Part shown: piece by piece, positions 1-6,559 of the stretch
Layout of the letters: each line of letters opens with the position of its first letter
Numbering within the stretch: the stretch's first letter is position 1
Notes under the pieces: generated by a model
The model's database searches: none
What the model saw: the letters and a program-made list of their open reading frames with translations, nothing else
What the model was told of the DNA's origin: nothing
Position numbers and translations under genes: made by a program
NCBI GenBank assembly: GCA_016200725.1
Contig: JACQEE010000311.1
Location: 1-9,512, forward strand
Source of the DNA: Chloroflexota bacterium
Lineage (GTDB): Bacteria; Chloroflexota; Dehalococcoidia; SHYB01
Length of the DNA stretch: 9,512 nucleotides
Direction of reading: 5' to 3'

Positions 1-2
1 AA

Positions 3-872
3 GGACAGAAGGGCCTCGTCGTGGACCATGTCTTCTGGCTTACTCAGGGACACGCCAGCGAACCGAACGCCTGGTATGCCGGCACGTCGCCTCAGGGGCT
101 GTTCCGCTCGAACGACGGCGGCGTCACGTGGGACGGCGTTGCCGGGTTCAACGAGCATCCCAAGCGCGATGCCTGGACGGGTGGCGCGCAAGACGGTACG
201 CCCGACGGCCCCAAGATGCACTCCATCATCATTGATCCTCGCAACGCGCGGCATATGTATGTCGGCATGTCCAGCGGAGGAGTTTTGGAGACAGAGAACC
301 AGGGCCAATCCTGGAAGCACTTGAACAAAGGGCTGAAGCATTTCTTCATCGAGAATCCGCCTGAAGACGCCCCAGGCCACGATCCCCATTGCGTCGTCAT
401 GCATCCGGCCCAGCCAAATCGACTTTATATGCAGGCGCACACAGGTATCTACCGGCTGGACCGGCCTGGCGATACCTGGGAGCGCATCGGCCTGAAGATG
501 CCAAAGACGGTTGGCGACATCGGCTTTCCCATCGCCGTTCACCCTCGCGACCCCGACACAGCATGGGTCTTTCCCATGGATGGCACCAGCGTATGGCCGC
601 GCACCAGCCCCGGCGGAAAACCCGCCGCCTACGTCACTCGCAACGCCGGCAAGTCATGGACGCGCCAAGACAAGGGATGGCCCGCCTCGAACGCGTGGCT
701 CACCGTCTTCCGGCAGGCCATGACTACCGACGCACACGATTCCGTCGGTGTCTACGCAGGCACGACGGGCGGCGAAGTCTGGGCAAGCACGAACGAAGGC
801 GCGTCTTGGCGCTGCATCGCTCGCAACCTTCCCCAGATTTACTCTATCGAGTTGGCTCAGCCAGCGCGGTAG
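3..872 (+). CDS. BNR/WD40-like beta-propeller (sialidase-fold) protein, 5' truncated
   Basis: The reading frame is open to the left edge of the window, so the N-terminus is missing; the GTG at 21 is internal and not a convincing start. Counting from that codon, the protein shows regularly spaced Asp-box-like turns of the form S/T-x-D/N-x-G-x-T/S-W: SNDGGVTW at residues 30-37, then TENQGQSW, LDRPGDTW, TRNAGKSW and STNEGASW. Each is followed or preceded by strands such as 'HSIIIDPRN' and 'CVVMHPAQPNRLY', typical of one propeller blade. Such proteins are often labelled exo-alpha-sialidase or glycosyl hydrolase BNR, but the repeat defines only the fold; I see no basis for assigning sialidase activity. 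No signal peptide can be judged because the start is absent. The MoaD-like gene follows after 22 nt in the same direction, suggesting co-transcription. Fold call is strong; function is unknown. Confidence 0.85.
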   Translation, partial: GQKGLVVDHVFWLTQGHASEPNAWYAGTSPQGLFRSNDGGVTWDGVAGFNEHPKRDAWTGGAQDGTPDGPKMHSIIIDPRNARHMYVGMSSGGVLETENQGQSWKHLNKGLKHFFIENPPEDAPGHDPHCVVMHPAQPNRLYMQAHTGIYRLDRPGDTWERIGLKMPKTVGDIGFPIAVHPRDPDTAWVFPMDGTSVWPRTSPGGKPAAYVTRNAGKSWTRQDKGWPASNAWLTVFRQAMTTDAHDSVGVYAGTTGGEVWASTNEGASWRCIARNLPQIYSIELAQPAR

Positions 873-894
873 AGAAAAAACACGGGCGCTCGCG

Positions 895-1155
895 ATGAAG
901 GTGCACCTCCCCACGCAACTGCACTCGTACACGCGGGGCGCCGTTGTGGTCGAGTCGCCGGGCGCGACGCTCGCCGACCTGATGCGCGACCTCGATCGCC
1001 GCTACCCCGGCATCCGCTTCCGTGTCATCGACGAGCAGGACGCCATCCGCCCGCACATCCGCTTCTTCGTGAACTACGAGCAGGCTTTCGACCTGAACGC
1101 GCCCCTCAAGGTTAGCGACGAGGTGCGGATCGTGGGCGCACTGAGCGGGGGATAG
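895..1155 (+). CDS. MoaD/ThiS-family ubiquitin-like small protein
   Basis: An 86-residue protein of the beta-grasp MoaD/ThiS superfamily. Evidence is the N-terminal strand (MKVHLPTQLHSYT), the 'GATLADLMRDLDRRYPGI' helix, the 'RPHIRFFVNYEQ' strand, the 'LKVSDEVRIVGALSGG' ending and, above all, the C-terminal Gly-Gly. In this family an E1-like enzyme adenylates the diglycine, which is then thiocarboxylated to carry sulfur (molybdopterin, thiamine, cysteine or tRNA sulfur pathways) or joined to proteins, as in archaeal SAMPs. No E1-like or MoaE gene is in view, so the pathway cannot be assigned. The ATG at 895 starts exactly at the family N-terminus; an upstream extension would overlap the propeller gene. 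No clear Shine-Dalgarno is visible, so translation may depend on the upstream gene, 22 nt away. Its stop codon touches that of the convergent hydrolase. Confidence 0.88.
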   Translation: MKVHLPTQLHSYTRGAVVVESPGATLADLMRDLDRRYPGIRFRVIDEQDAIRPHIRFFVNYEQAFDLNAPLKVSDEVRIVGALSGG

Positions 1156-1863
1156 TCACGCCTTCAAGTACTTCCCGAACCACGTCATCGTTTTCTGCCA
1201 CGCGTCATCCGAGACGTCCTGCTTGAAACCCGGGCGTTCTTCCATCATGAAGGCGTGGCCGACGCCCTGGTAGATGTGGAACTCGTGGCGCTTGCCGAGG
1301 CGGGTGAGCGCGGCGTCGAAGTCCTTCACGTCGGCTGGCGACGGGTTGGTGTCCTGCTCGCCGAAGAGGCCGAGCACGGGACAGGCGATGTCCTTAGTGC
1401 GGTCGAAGGGTGTCGGCGGGTCGCCCCAGGGGTTCTTGATGCCGCCGCCGTAGTAGACCGCAGCAGCCTTCAGCGCCGGGTTCGTCGCCGCCATCAGATA
1501 CGATACGCGTCCGCCCATACAGTAGCCGGTCACGCCGATGCGGTCGCGCCGCACGGCCTTGTTGGCCTGCAGCCACGCGATGGCCGCGTTCATGTCCTTG
1601 ATAATGTTCGCGTCGCGCAGGTTCTTGATCTTCGGCCCCCACTCCTTCGGCGGGTTCGGCCCTTCGCGGTGGAACAGGTCTGAGCAGGCCGCGGCATAGC
1701 CAGCGCCCGCGAAGCGCTCGCACGTCCGCTCCATCCACGCGTCGACGCCTATCCCGTGCATCGCAACGGCAACGCCGGGATGCGGCCCCGCGCCCGTGGG
1801 CTCCGCGACGTAGCAGCGCATATCCGCACTCTCCACCTTCAGCGTGATCCAGCGTCCAGCCAT
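1156..1863 (-). CDS. dienelactone hydrolase family protein (alpha/beta hydrolase)
   Basis: A 235-residue cytoplasmic alpha/beta hydrolase, the usual length for the dienelactone hydrolase (DLH) family. The nucleophile elbow is GYCMGG with Cys115 in place of the more common Ser. The acid is Asp171 in 'LFGEQDTNPSP' and the base His203 in 'GVGHAF', giving a Cys-Asp-His triad in the right order and spacing. The segment after the first core strand reads 'VAMHGIGV' (residues 33-40); classical DLH has HEIFG there, with a Glu that activates the Cys, and here that position is Gly37. The substrate is therefore uncertain; carboxymethylenebutenolidase activity is only a family-level guess. The ATG is preceded by GAGGGG with a 4-nt gap. 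The gene lies 37 nt downstream of the DUF4389 gene on the same strand, probably one operon, and no catechol-pathway genes are nearby. Confidence 0.88.
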   Translation of the reverse strand: MAGRWITLKVESADMRCYVAEPTGAGPHPGVAVAMHGIGVDAWMERTCERFAGAGYAAACSDLFHREGPNPPKEWGPKIKNLRDANIIKDMNAAIAWLQANKAVRRDRIGVTGYCMGGRVSYLMAATNPALKAAAVYYGGGIKNPWGDPPTPFDRTKDIACPVLGLFGEQDTNPSPADVKDFDAALTRLGKRHEFHIYQGVGHAFMMEERPGFKQDVSDDAWQKTMTWFGKYLKA

Positions 1864-1900
1864 GGCACCCCTCGATATCCGGGCCGTTGTCGATGTGCGC

Positions 1901-2527
1901 CTACTCTTCGAATCTGAACGGAGGGTACTTGTCGGTCATGAACAAGGCGTAAGCGGCGACGCGAAAGGTCCAGCGGTTCAGGTCGACGATCACCTTGAAC
2001 ACGTCTTTGGGATACTTCTTCGTGAACAGAAGCACGACGACCCCAACGAACACGAGGACAAAGGTCACGCCGCCAAAGCGGGGCCCAATCCCGCCTGCGA
2101 AGGCGGACGCGATGGCGTACTGGGGGATTCCGAGCAACCACCAGCCAATCAGCGGCAGTCCTTTGCGCAATTGTTCCGGATAGTCGACGGCAAGGTCGGC
2201 GGGATAGCCGCCCGGTTTCATGCTGAACGGCGGATACTTGTCCGTCCCCAATGCGCTGTAACTGTAGAACGACACACGCCAGCCCCAACGCAACACCCCC
2301 ACGTTGTAGTCGAAGAGCCCGCGCGGGTATTTCCCCGTGAACAGTACCGCGAAGAAGGCGCCGACGGTGGCCAAGATGGCCCCAATCGCAAGGAAGAAGA
2401 GCACGACGAGATGCGGAATGATGAGCACAAACTTGACGATCCAGAGCCACTGGTTCAGGGGTTCGTCGAGCTGGGCCTGGATCCTCATCGGGTAGGGCGC
2501 GGGTTGAGCCACAGGCGCTGTCGTCAC
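1901..2527 (-). CDS. DUF4389 domain-containing membrane protein with internal duplication
   Basis: A 208-residue membrane protein of the uncharacterised DUF4389 type. The chosen GTG start has a strong GGAGGT five nt upstream; the frame stays open further 5', but that extension is low-complexity and not protein-like. The protein is two homologous halves. Each begins with a hydrophobic segment (about residues 28-64, probably a helical hairpin; and 125-143 plus 152-169) and ends in a shared soluble motif: LFTxKYP-x3-F-x3-V...RW-x2-RV-x2-Y...TDKYPPF at residues 62-101 and 167-204. The N-terminus is Pro/Ala-rich (MTTAPVAQPAPYPMRI) and looks disordered. The duplicated KYP...TDKYPPF modules probably lie on the same side of the membrane. 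No enzymatic motif is evident. It leads a likely two-gene operon with the DLH-family hydrolase and is divergent from mfd. The family's function is unknown to me. Confidence 0.85.
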   Translation of the reverse strand: MTTAPVAQPAPYPMRIQAQLDEPLNQWLWIVKFVLIIPHLVVLFFLAIGAILATVGAFFAVLFTGKYPRGLFDYNVGVLRWGWRVSFYSYSALGTDKYPPFSMKPGGYPADLAVDYPEQLRKGLPLIGWWLLGIPQYAIASAFAGGIGPRFGGVTFVLVFVGVVVLLFTKKYPKDVFKVIVDLNRWTFRVAAYALFMTDKYPPFRFEE

Positions 2528-2532
2528 GATGT

Positions 2533-2538
2533 ACCTCC
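2533..2538 (-). promoter_or_regulatory. Shine-Dalgarno site fixing the DUF4389 GTG start
   Basis: The minus strand reads GGAGGT, then five nt, then GTG. This near-perfect ribosome binding site is why the GTG at 2527-2525 was chosen over the longer open frame reaching about 2725 and over the internal ATG of 'PYPMRI'. Confidence 0.75.
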
Positions 2539-2555
2539 CATTTCGCGGTGCGAAC

Positions 2556-2575
2556 GCGCAAGTTGCGAATTGCGC
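2556..2575. repeat. short inverted repeat GCGCAA-N8-TTGCGC
   Basis: Perfect 6-bp arms (2556-2561 and 2570-2575) surround an 8-nt centre that itself contains another TTGCG. It sits in the predicted 5' leader of the DUF4389 transcript, about 30 nt before the start codon, and could be an operator or leader hairpin. Six-bp arms can occur by chance in GC-rich DNA, so confidence is low. Confidence 0.3.
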
Positions 2576-2606
2576 CGGAAACCCCTCACACCGCCTCGCT
2601 GGGGCG

Positions 2607-2617
2607 ATTCTAACATG
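2607..2617 (-). promoter_or_regulatory. candidate extended -10 promoter for the DUF4389-hydrolase operon
   Basis: Read on the minus strand, TG-T-TAGAAT matches the extended -10 consensus TGnTATAAT at all but one position. No convincing -35 is present, which is tolerable for extended -10 promoters. Transcription would begin near 2600 and leave a leader of about 70 nt. It lies back to back with the mfd promoter candidate. Confidence 0.4.
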
Positions 2618-2637
2618 CCGCGGAGGCGCCCCTCCCC

Positions 2638-2646
2638 TGTTACAAT
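2638..2646 (+). promoter_or_regulatory. candidate extended -10 promoter for mfd
   Basis: TG-T-TACAAT matches the extended -10 consensus at all but one position. The region 17 nt upstream is GC-rich with no good -35. Predicted transcription start is near 2653, leaving about 70 nt of leader before the mfd ATG. The frame upstream of the ATG overlaps this element, supporting the shorter mfd start. Confidence 0.42.
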
Positions 2647-2679
2647 TGGCCCTAGACGACTGCAATGGAGCCGTCGCGA

Positions 2680-2704
2680 CCCCCGCCCTCGACGAGGCGC
2701 GGGG
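2680..2704 (+). other. GC-rich hairpin in the mfd 5' leader
   Basis: CCCCCGCC (2680-2687) can pair with GGCG-C-GGGG (2696-2704): eight G-C pairs with one bulged C (2700) and an 8-nt loop. It is followed by the T-rich ATTTGTTGTTG and ends 19 nt before the ATG, where a Shine-Dalgarno is otherwise lacking. It could act as an attenuator or influence translation, but this is inference. Confidence 0.3.
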
Positions 2705-2723
2705 ATTTGTTGTTGCCCGTGCC

Positions 2724-5700
2724 ATGCGACTACCCGCGCTGATCGAAATACTGGACAGAACGCAGGCCTACAAAGATCTGGCGGGGTCGCTACGCCAAGC
2801 GGGGCAGACTACCGCCACGATTCCGGACGCGGCCAAGCCACTCGTCCTCGCCTCGATCTGGCTGGAGCTGCGTCGCCCAATCCTGGTCGTGACCGCCAAG
2901 CCCGAGGCGGCGCGTCGTCTCCACGATCAGATCACCTCTTACCATGGCGACGACCCCAACGTCCTGCTGTTGCCCGAGCCCGACGCGCTACCGTACGAGC
3001 GCCTCGTCTCCGAGCGCTCTACGGTGCACCAGCGCCTCGGCGCGCTCGCAGCGATGGCCGCTCGCTCGCCGCTGGTCATCGCCTCCGTCTACGCCGTCGC
3101 GGCGAAGACGCTCGTTGCCGCGAGATACCTCGAGGCGACGCACGCCATCTCGCGCGGCGAGCATGTAGAGCCGATGGCGCTGCTCCGCCGCTGGACGGCG
3201 ATGGGCTACGACGTGGCCCAGGCCGTCGAGATCCCGGGCCAGGTCAGCCAGCGTGGTGGCATCGTTGACATCTACCCGCCGACGAGCGCGAAGCCCGTGC
3301 GTATCGACCTCTTCGGCGATGTCGTCGACAGCATCCGCCAGTTCGACCCCGCGACGCAGCGTTCCCTCGACCATGTACCGCGCGTCGTTATTACGCCTGC
3401 GACCGAAGTGCTGCTGACGTCCGGTCTTTCGCTCACGAGTTTCGATCTCGCTTCTCTAAAATTCGAGGCGCGAGAGAGGTTCGAAGGCGACTTGCGCAAA
3501 CTCGCCGACGGCGTTGGGTTCGAGGAGATCGAACTCTATCGCGGCCTCGTCAATACCGCGACGGCCTTCGATTACCTGCCCGACGACGGCCTGCTCGTCA
3601 TCGACGAGTCTGGCCGCATCACGCACACGCTCGATGAACTCGAGGCGCAGGCCGTCGAGTTGCGTGACCGTCTCATCAGCGAGGGCGAACTGCCGAAGGG
3701 TCTTCCGATGCCGTGCCTCGCGCCGGACGAGCTCCACGCTCGCGTTGAGAAAACGTCGCGACGGCTCACTCTCAACGCCTTCGCTGGCGGCGACGCCTCG
3801 TTTCCTTTCGCCACTAACCCCTCCTACGCCGGCCAAACGCGCGTATTGCTCGAGGATGTCGACGTGATGCGCGCTCAGGAGCAGCGCATCGTCATCGTCA
3901 GCCAGCAGGCGCCGCGACTTGCAGAGTTGTTCCGCGAGCGTAACATCCCCGTCGAGGTCGTCACTGATCTGATCGCCCTTCCGCCACCGCGCGGCGTCGC
4001 GATGGTGCACGGCGCGCTCGCCGAAGGTTGGTCGCTGCCCGGCGAGCGCCTCGTGCTGCTCACCGACGCCGAGATCTTCGGCATCACCAAGCAGCGGCGC
4101 TATCTCCGCAAGCGGCCTGTCCAGCGCCAGTCGTTCATGGCTGAACTCAGCGTTGGCGACTACGTGGTACACGTCGACTACGGCGTCGGCCGCTTCGCCG
4201 GCACGACTACTCGACAGGACGGAGAGCGGCAGCGCGAGTACCTCGTGCTCGAGTACGCTGGCAGCGACCGCCTGCTCGTGCCCACCGACCAGATCGACCG
4301 CGTGGGCCCCTACGTCGGCGCGAGCGGCAAAACGCCATCGCTGACGCGCCTCGGCACCCATGAGTGGGAGCGCACCAAGGCACGGGTCAAGGCCTCGACG
4401 GCGCACATGGCCCGCGAACTGCTCGCCATCTACGCTTCCCGCGAGGTCGTCCACGGCCATCCCTTCGGGGCCGACACGCCGTGGCAGGCGGAGGTCGAGG
4501 CGTCGTTCCCCTATGTCGAGACGCCCGACCAACTGCGCGCCATCAACGACGTGAAGCACGACATGGAGTCGCCGAAGCCGATGGACCGCGTCATCACCGG
4601 CGACGTCTGCTACGGCAAGACGGAGGTCGCTCTGCGCGCCGCGTTCAAGGCCGTGATGGAGGGCAAGCAGGTCGCCATCCTCGTCCCCACGACCGTGCTG
4701 GCCCAGCAGCACTTCAACACCTTCACCGAGCGACTCGCGCCCTTCCCCGTCAAGGTGGAGATGCTCAGCCGCTTCAGGTCGCCACAGCAGCAGGATGCCG
4801 TCGTCGAGGCGCTCACCGCGGGAGGCGTGGACATCTGTATCGGCACGCACCGCCTGCTGCAGAAGGACGTGCAGTTCAAGGACCTCGGCCTAGTGGTCAT
4901 CGACGAAGAGCAGCGCTTCGGCGTGGCGCACAAGGAGCGCTTCAAGGCCATGCGTCAGGAGGTCGATGTTCTTTCGATGTCGGCGACGCCCATCCCGCGC
5001 ACGCTGTACATGGCGCTCGCGGGCGTGCGCGACATGAGCGTGATGGAGACGCCGCCGGAGGAGAGGCTACCGATCAAGACGTACGTGGCCGAATTCGACG
5101 AAACGCTGGTGCGCGAGGCCATCGTGCGCGAACTCGAGCGCGGCGGCCAGGTCTTCTTCGTGCACAATCGCGTCTACAACATCGGCGCCATCGCCGAGCG
5201 CGTGCGCCATTTGGTCCCCGAGGCGCGCGTCCTCGTCGGTCACGGCCAGCTGCCCGAGGACCAACTCGAGGACGTCATGGTCCGCTTCTCCCGCGGCGAT
5301 GCCGACGTCCTCGTCTCCACGACCATCATCGAGTCAGGCCTGGACATGCCCAACGTCAACACGCTCATCGTCAACGACGCCGACCGCATGGGCCTGTCGC
5401 AGTTGTACCAGTTGCGTGGACGCGTCGGCCGCGGCCCCACGCGCGCCTATGCCTACTTCTTCTACAAGCCCGAACGCCAGATCACCGAGACTGCCGACAA
5501 GCGCCTCAAGACGATCCTCTCGGCAACCGAACTCGGCGCAGGCTTCCGCATCGCCATGAAGGACCTGGAGATTCGCGGCGCGGGCAACCTCCTCGGCTCC
5601 GAACAGCACGGCCACATCAGCGCCGTCGGCTTCGACCTCTACGTCCGCCTGCTCGCCGAGGCCGTCGCTGAGTTGAAGGAGTCACCCGAGAAGCGCGCCG

Positions 5701-6182
5701 AGGCGGTGGTGGCCGCGCTGCAGAAGCAACCGCAGCCTGTCATCGACTTGCCAATGGCGGCACACGTCCCTGAGTCGTACATCCCCGACCTGGCGACGCG
5801 CCTCGGCGTCTACAAGCGCATGGCCGCGCTGACCGATCCCACCCAGGTAGACGACCTTGCCGACGAACTGCGCGACCGCTTCGGCGATTGGCCAGAGCCG
5901 GTGGAAAACCTGCTCTTCATGCTCAAAGTAAAGTTGCTTGCCACGAAGGCAGGTGTCCTCTCCATCTCCGAGCAAACCGGCGACCTCGTCCTCACGGGCG
6001 ACGACCGCACCTGGAGCGGCCTCCTCGGCGTCCAGCGTCCCTACGGCGACGGCGTGCGCATCGGCAATACGCGCGTCCGACTCGACATCCGCCGCCTGGG
6101 CAACAAGTGGCGCCAAGTGCTGGAGAAGATGCTGGTGCAGGTGGCGGAGAAGGACAAGAAGCCAGTGCTCGCGGCGCGGTAG
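2724..6182 (+). CDS. mfd: transcription-repair coupling factor Mfd
   Basis: 1152 residues, the usual Mfd length. Mfd is a cytoplasmic ATP-driven translocase that pushes stalled RNA polymerase off DNA lesions and recruits UvrA for nucleotide excision repair. Domains in order: UvrB-like module (about 1-330; '[18 protein letters not shown]'), RNA-polymerase-interacting domain (about 475-545; '[16 protein letters not shown]'), RecG-like SF2 motor, and C-terminal autoinhibitory domain (about 1005-1152). Motor motifs are Walker A GDVCYGKT (626-633, Lys632), DEEQ (727-730), SATPIPRT (from 753), 'ESGLDMPN' (from 870) and 'QLRGRVGR' (896-903), followed by the TRG-type '[15 protein letters not shown]'. 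The one oddity is Cys629 within Walker A, where Mfd and RecG normally have Gly. The ATG at 2724 fits the family N-terminus ([19 protein letters not shown]); the frame runs upstream to 2529 but crosses the promoter and the divergent gene. No strong ribosome site is seen. Confidence 0.97.
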   Translation: MRLPALIEILDRTQAYKDLAGSLRQAGQTTATIPDAAKPLVLASIWLELRRPILVVTAKPEAARRLHDQITSYHGDDPNVLLLPEPDALPYERLVSERSTVHQRLGALAAMAARSPLVIASVYAVAAKTLVAARYLEATHAISRGEHVEPMALLRRWTAMGYDVAQAVEIPGQVSQRGGIVDIYPPTSAKPVRIDLFGDVVDSIRQFDPATQRSLDHVPRVVITPATEVLLTSGLSLTSFDLASLKFEARERFEGDLRKLADGVGFEEIELYRGLVNTATAFDYLPDDGLLVIDESGRITHTLDELEAQAVELRDRLISEGELPKGLPMPCLAPDELHARVEKTSRRLTLNAFAGGDASFPFATNPSYAGQTRVLLEDVDVMRAQEQRIVIVSQQAPRLAELFRERNIPVEVVTDLIALPPPRGVAMVHGALAEGWSLPGERLVLLTDAEIFGITKQRRYLRKRPVQRQSFMAELSVGDYVVHVDYGVGRFAGTTTRQDGERQREYLVLEYAGSDRLLVPTDQIDRVGPYVGASGKTPSLTRLGTHEWERTKARVKASTAHMARELLAIYASREVVHGHPFGADTPWQAEVEASFPYVETPDQLRAINDVKHDMESPKPMDRVITGDVCYGKTEVALRAAFKAVMEGKQVAILVPTTVLAQQHFNTFTERLAPFPVKVEMLSRFRSPQQQDAVVEALTAGGVDICIGTHRLLQKDVQFKDLGLVVIDEEQRFGVAHKERFKAMRQEVDVLSMSATPIPRTLYMALAGVRDMSVMETPPEERLPIKTYVAEFDETLVREAIVRELERGGQVFFVHNRVYNIGAIAERVRHLVPEARVLVGHGQLPEDQLEDVMVRFSRGDADVLVSTTIIESGLDMPNVNTLIVNDADRMGLSQLYQLRGRVGRGPTRAYAYFFYKPERQITETADKRLKTILSATELGAGFRIAMKDLEIRGAGNLLGSEQHGHISAVGFDLYVRLLAEAVAELKESPEKRAEAVVAALQKQPQPVIDLPMAAHVPESYIPDLATRLGVYKRMAALTDPTQVDDLADELRDRFGDWPEPVENLLFMLKVKLLATKAGVLSISEQTGDLVLTGDDRTWSGLLGVQRPYGDGVRIGNTRVRLDIRRLGNKWRQVLEKMLVQVAEKDKKPVLAAR

Positions 6183-6192
6183 CGACTCAAAA

Positions 6193-6225
6193 GTGGCACG
6201 ATCAGGATTCTCTTGCCACATTTTT
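6193..6225 (+). terminator. weak candidate mfd terminator overlapping the vapB operator
   Basis: GTGGCA (6193-6198) pairs with TGCCAC (6214-6219) around a 15-nt loop, followed by ATTTTT. It starts 10 nt after the mfd stop. The stem is short and the loop long, so it would be weak; the same bases are also operator sites and the -35 of the next promoter, which may be their real function. Confidence 0.3.
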
Positions 6226-6276
6226 CAATTCGTGCCATACTTTTGAAACTATGGCACAAGAGAAGCGATCGTGGCA
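6194..6276. promoter_or_regulatory. array of five TGGCA/TGCCA sites, probable VapBC operator
   Basis: The 5-bp core TGGCA or its complement TGCCA begins at 6194 (+), 6214 (-), 6233 (-), 6252 (+) and 6272 (+), spaced 20, 19, 19 and 20 bp. The third and fourth form a perfect 8-bp inverted repeat (GTGCCATA at 6232-6239, TATGGCAC at 6250-6257) around the start codon. The first and third belong to a larger imperfect repeat: TCAAAAGT-GGCACGA at 6187-6201 against TCGTGCC-AT-ACTTTTGA at 6230-6246. Antitoxins of this class commonly bind inverted repeats over their own promoter, so autorepression by VapB or VapBC is the likely role. Confidence 0.6.
6213..6241 (+). promoter_or_regulatory. vapBC promoter, predicted leaderless start
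   Basis: TTGCCA (5/6 to TTGACA) at 6213-6218, a 17-nt spacer, and CATACT at 6236-6241, which resembles TATAAT. Transcription would start about 6-9 nt further on, at or just before the A of the ATG at 6251. No Shine-Dalgarno is present before that ATG, consistent with a leaderless mRNA. Both elements overlap operator sites. Confidence 0.55.
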
Positions 6277-6559
6277 CAAACGCGAGCCTGATGGGGTGCA
6301 TCAAGCCTTCCAGGTCAAGGTGGGTCCTCAGGGTCGTATCGTCATACCTGCAGCGCTTCGTGAGCAGTTGGGTTTCAAGGAAGGAACGGTCCTGTCTGCC
6401 GGAGCCGAGGATGGCTCGCTTGTCCTGGAAACGCCTCAGAATGCACTGCGGCGTCTGCAGGAAGAATTCAGTAAGCATGTACCGCCCGGCGTGAGTCTGG
6501 TGGACGAACTCTTGGCCGAACGACGTGAAGAGGCGCGGAGAGAGAACGAAGAGGCGTGA
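6251..6559 (+). CDS. vapB: VapB-type antitoxin, AbrB/MazE (SpoVT-AbrB) domain
   Basis: A 102-residue antitoxin. Residues about 20-62 form a swapped-hairpin AbrB DNA-binding domain: 'FQVKVGPQGRIVIPAALREQLGFKEG' in two parts, then 'LSAGAEDGSLVLETP'. The charged helical tail ('SLVDELLAERREEARREN', about 82-99) is the toxin-binding segment usual for VapB partners of PIN toxins. It should neutralise the downstream VapC and repress the operon by binding the sites around its own promoter. The ATG at 6251 is preferred because the family domain begins just after it and the promoter ends just before it; the open frame upstream lies inside mfd. The toxin start overlaps its stop as GTGA, giving translational coupling. 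Lower-GC leader DNA and its position directly after mfd suggest an inserted cassette, but no repeats mark its ends. Confidence 0.85.
   Translation: MAQEKRSWHKREPDGVHQAFQVKVGPQGRIVIPAALREQLGFKEGTVLSAGAEDGSLVLETPQNALRRLQEEFSKHVPPGVSLVDELLAERREEARRENEEA

Noticed and set aside
21..23. GTG at 21 as the true start of the propeller protein.
   Set aside because: The frame is open upstream (GQKGLVV) to the window edge, there is no ribosome site, and propeller blades expected before this point would be missing.
748..894. Upstream ATG at 748 for the MoaD-like gene.
   Set aside because: It would overlap the conserved C-terminal blades of the propeller gene and add 49 residues absent from the family, which begins at the ATG at 895.
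2529..2723. Longer N-terminus for Mfd from the upstream ATG at 2529.
   Set aside because: The extra 65 residues resemble no Mfd N-terminus, overlap the ribosome site of the divergent gene and contain the mfd promoter candidate.
2528..2725. Longer N-terminus for the DUF4389 protein.
   Set aside because: The extension is Arg/Ala-rich, runs through both promoter candidates, and the GTG at 2527 has a near-perfect Shine-Dalgarno.
1844..3268. 474-codon plus-strand frame crossing the DUF4389 gene and the start of mfd.
   Set aside because: It is antisense to a gene with clear membrane and motif structure, crosses the divergent promoter region, and then becomes Arg-rich out-of-frame sequence.
3456..4850. 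Long open frame (464 codons) on the minus strand inside mfd.
   Set aside because: It is antisense to a well-conserved mfd, is rich in Asp, Glu, Arg, Leu and His as expected from the complement of GC-rich codons, and shows no domain. Long antisense frames are common in such DNA.
4364..5671. Long plus-strand frame (435 codons) inside the mfd motor region.
   Set aside because: It is an out-of-frame reading of mfd with Arg/Ala/His-rich low-complexity sequence and no recognisable motif.
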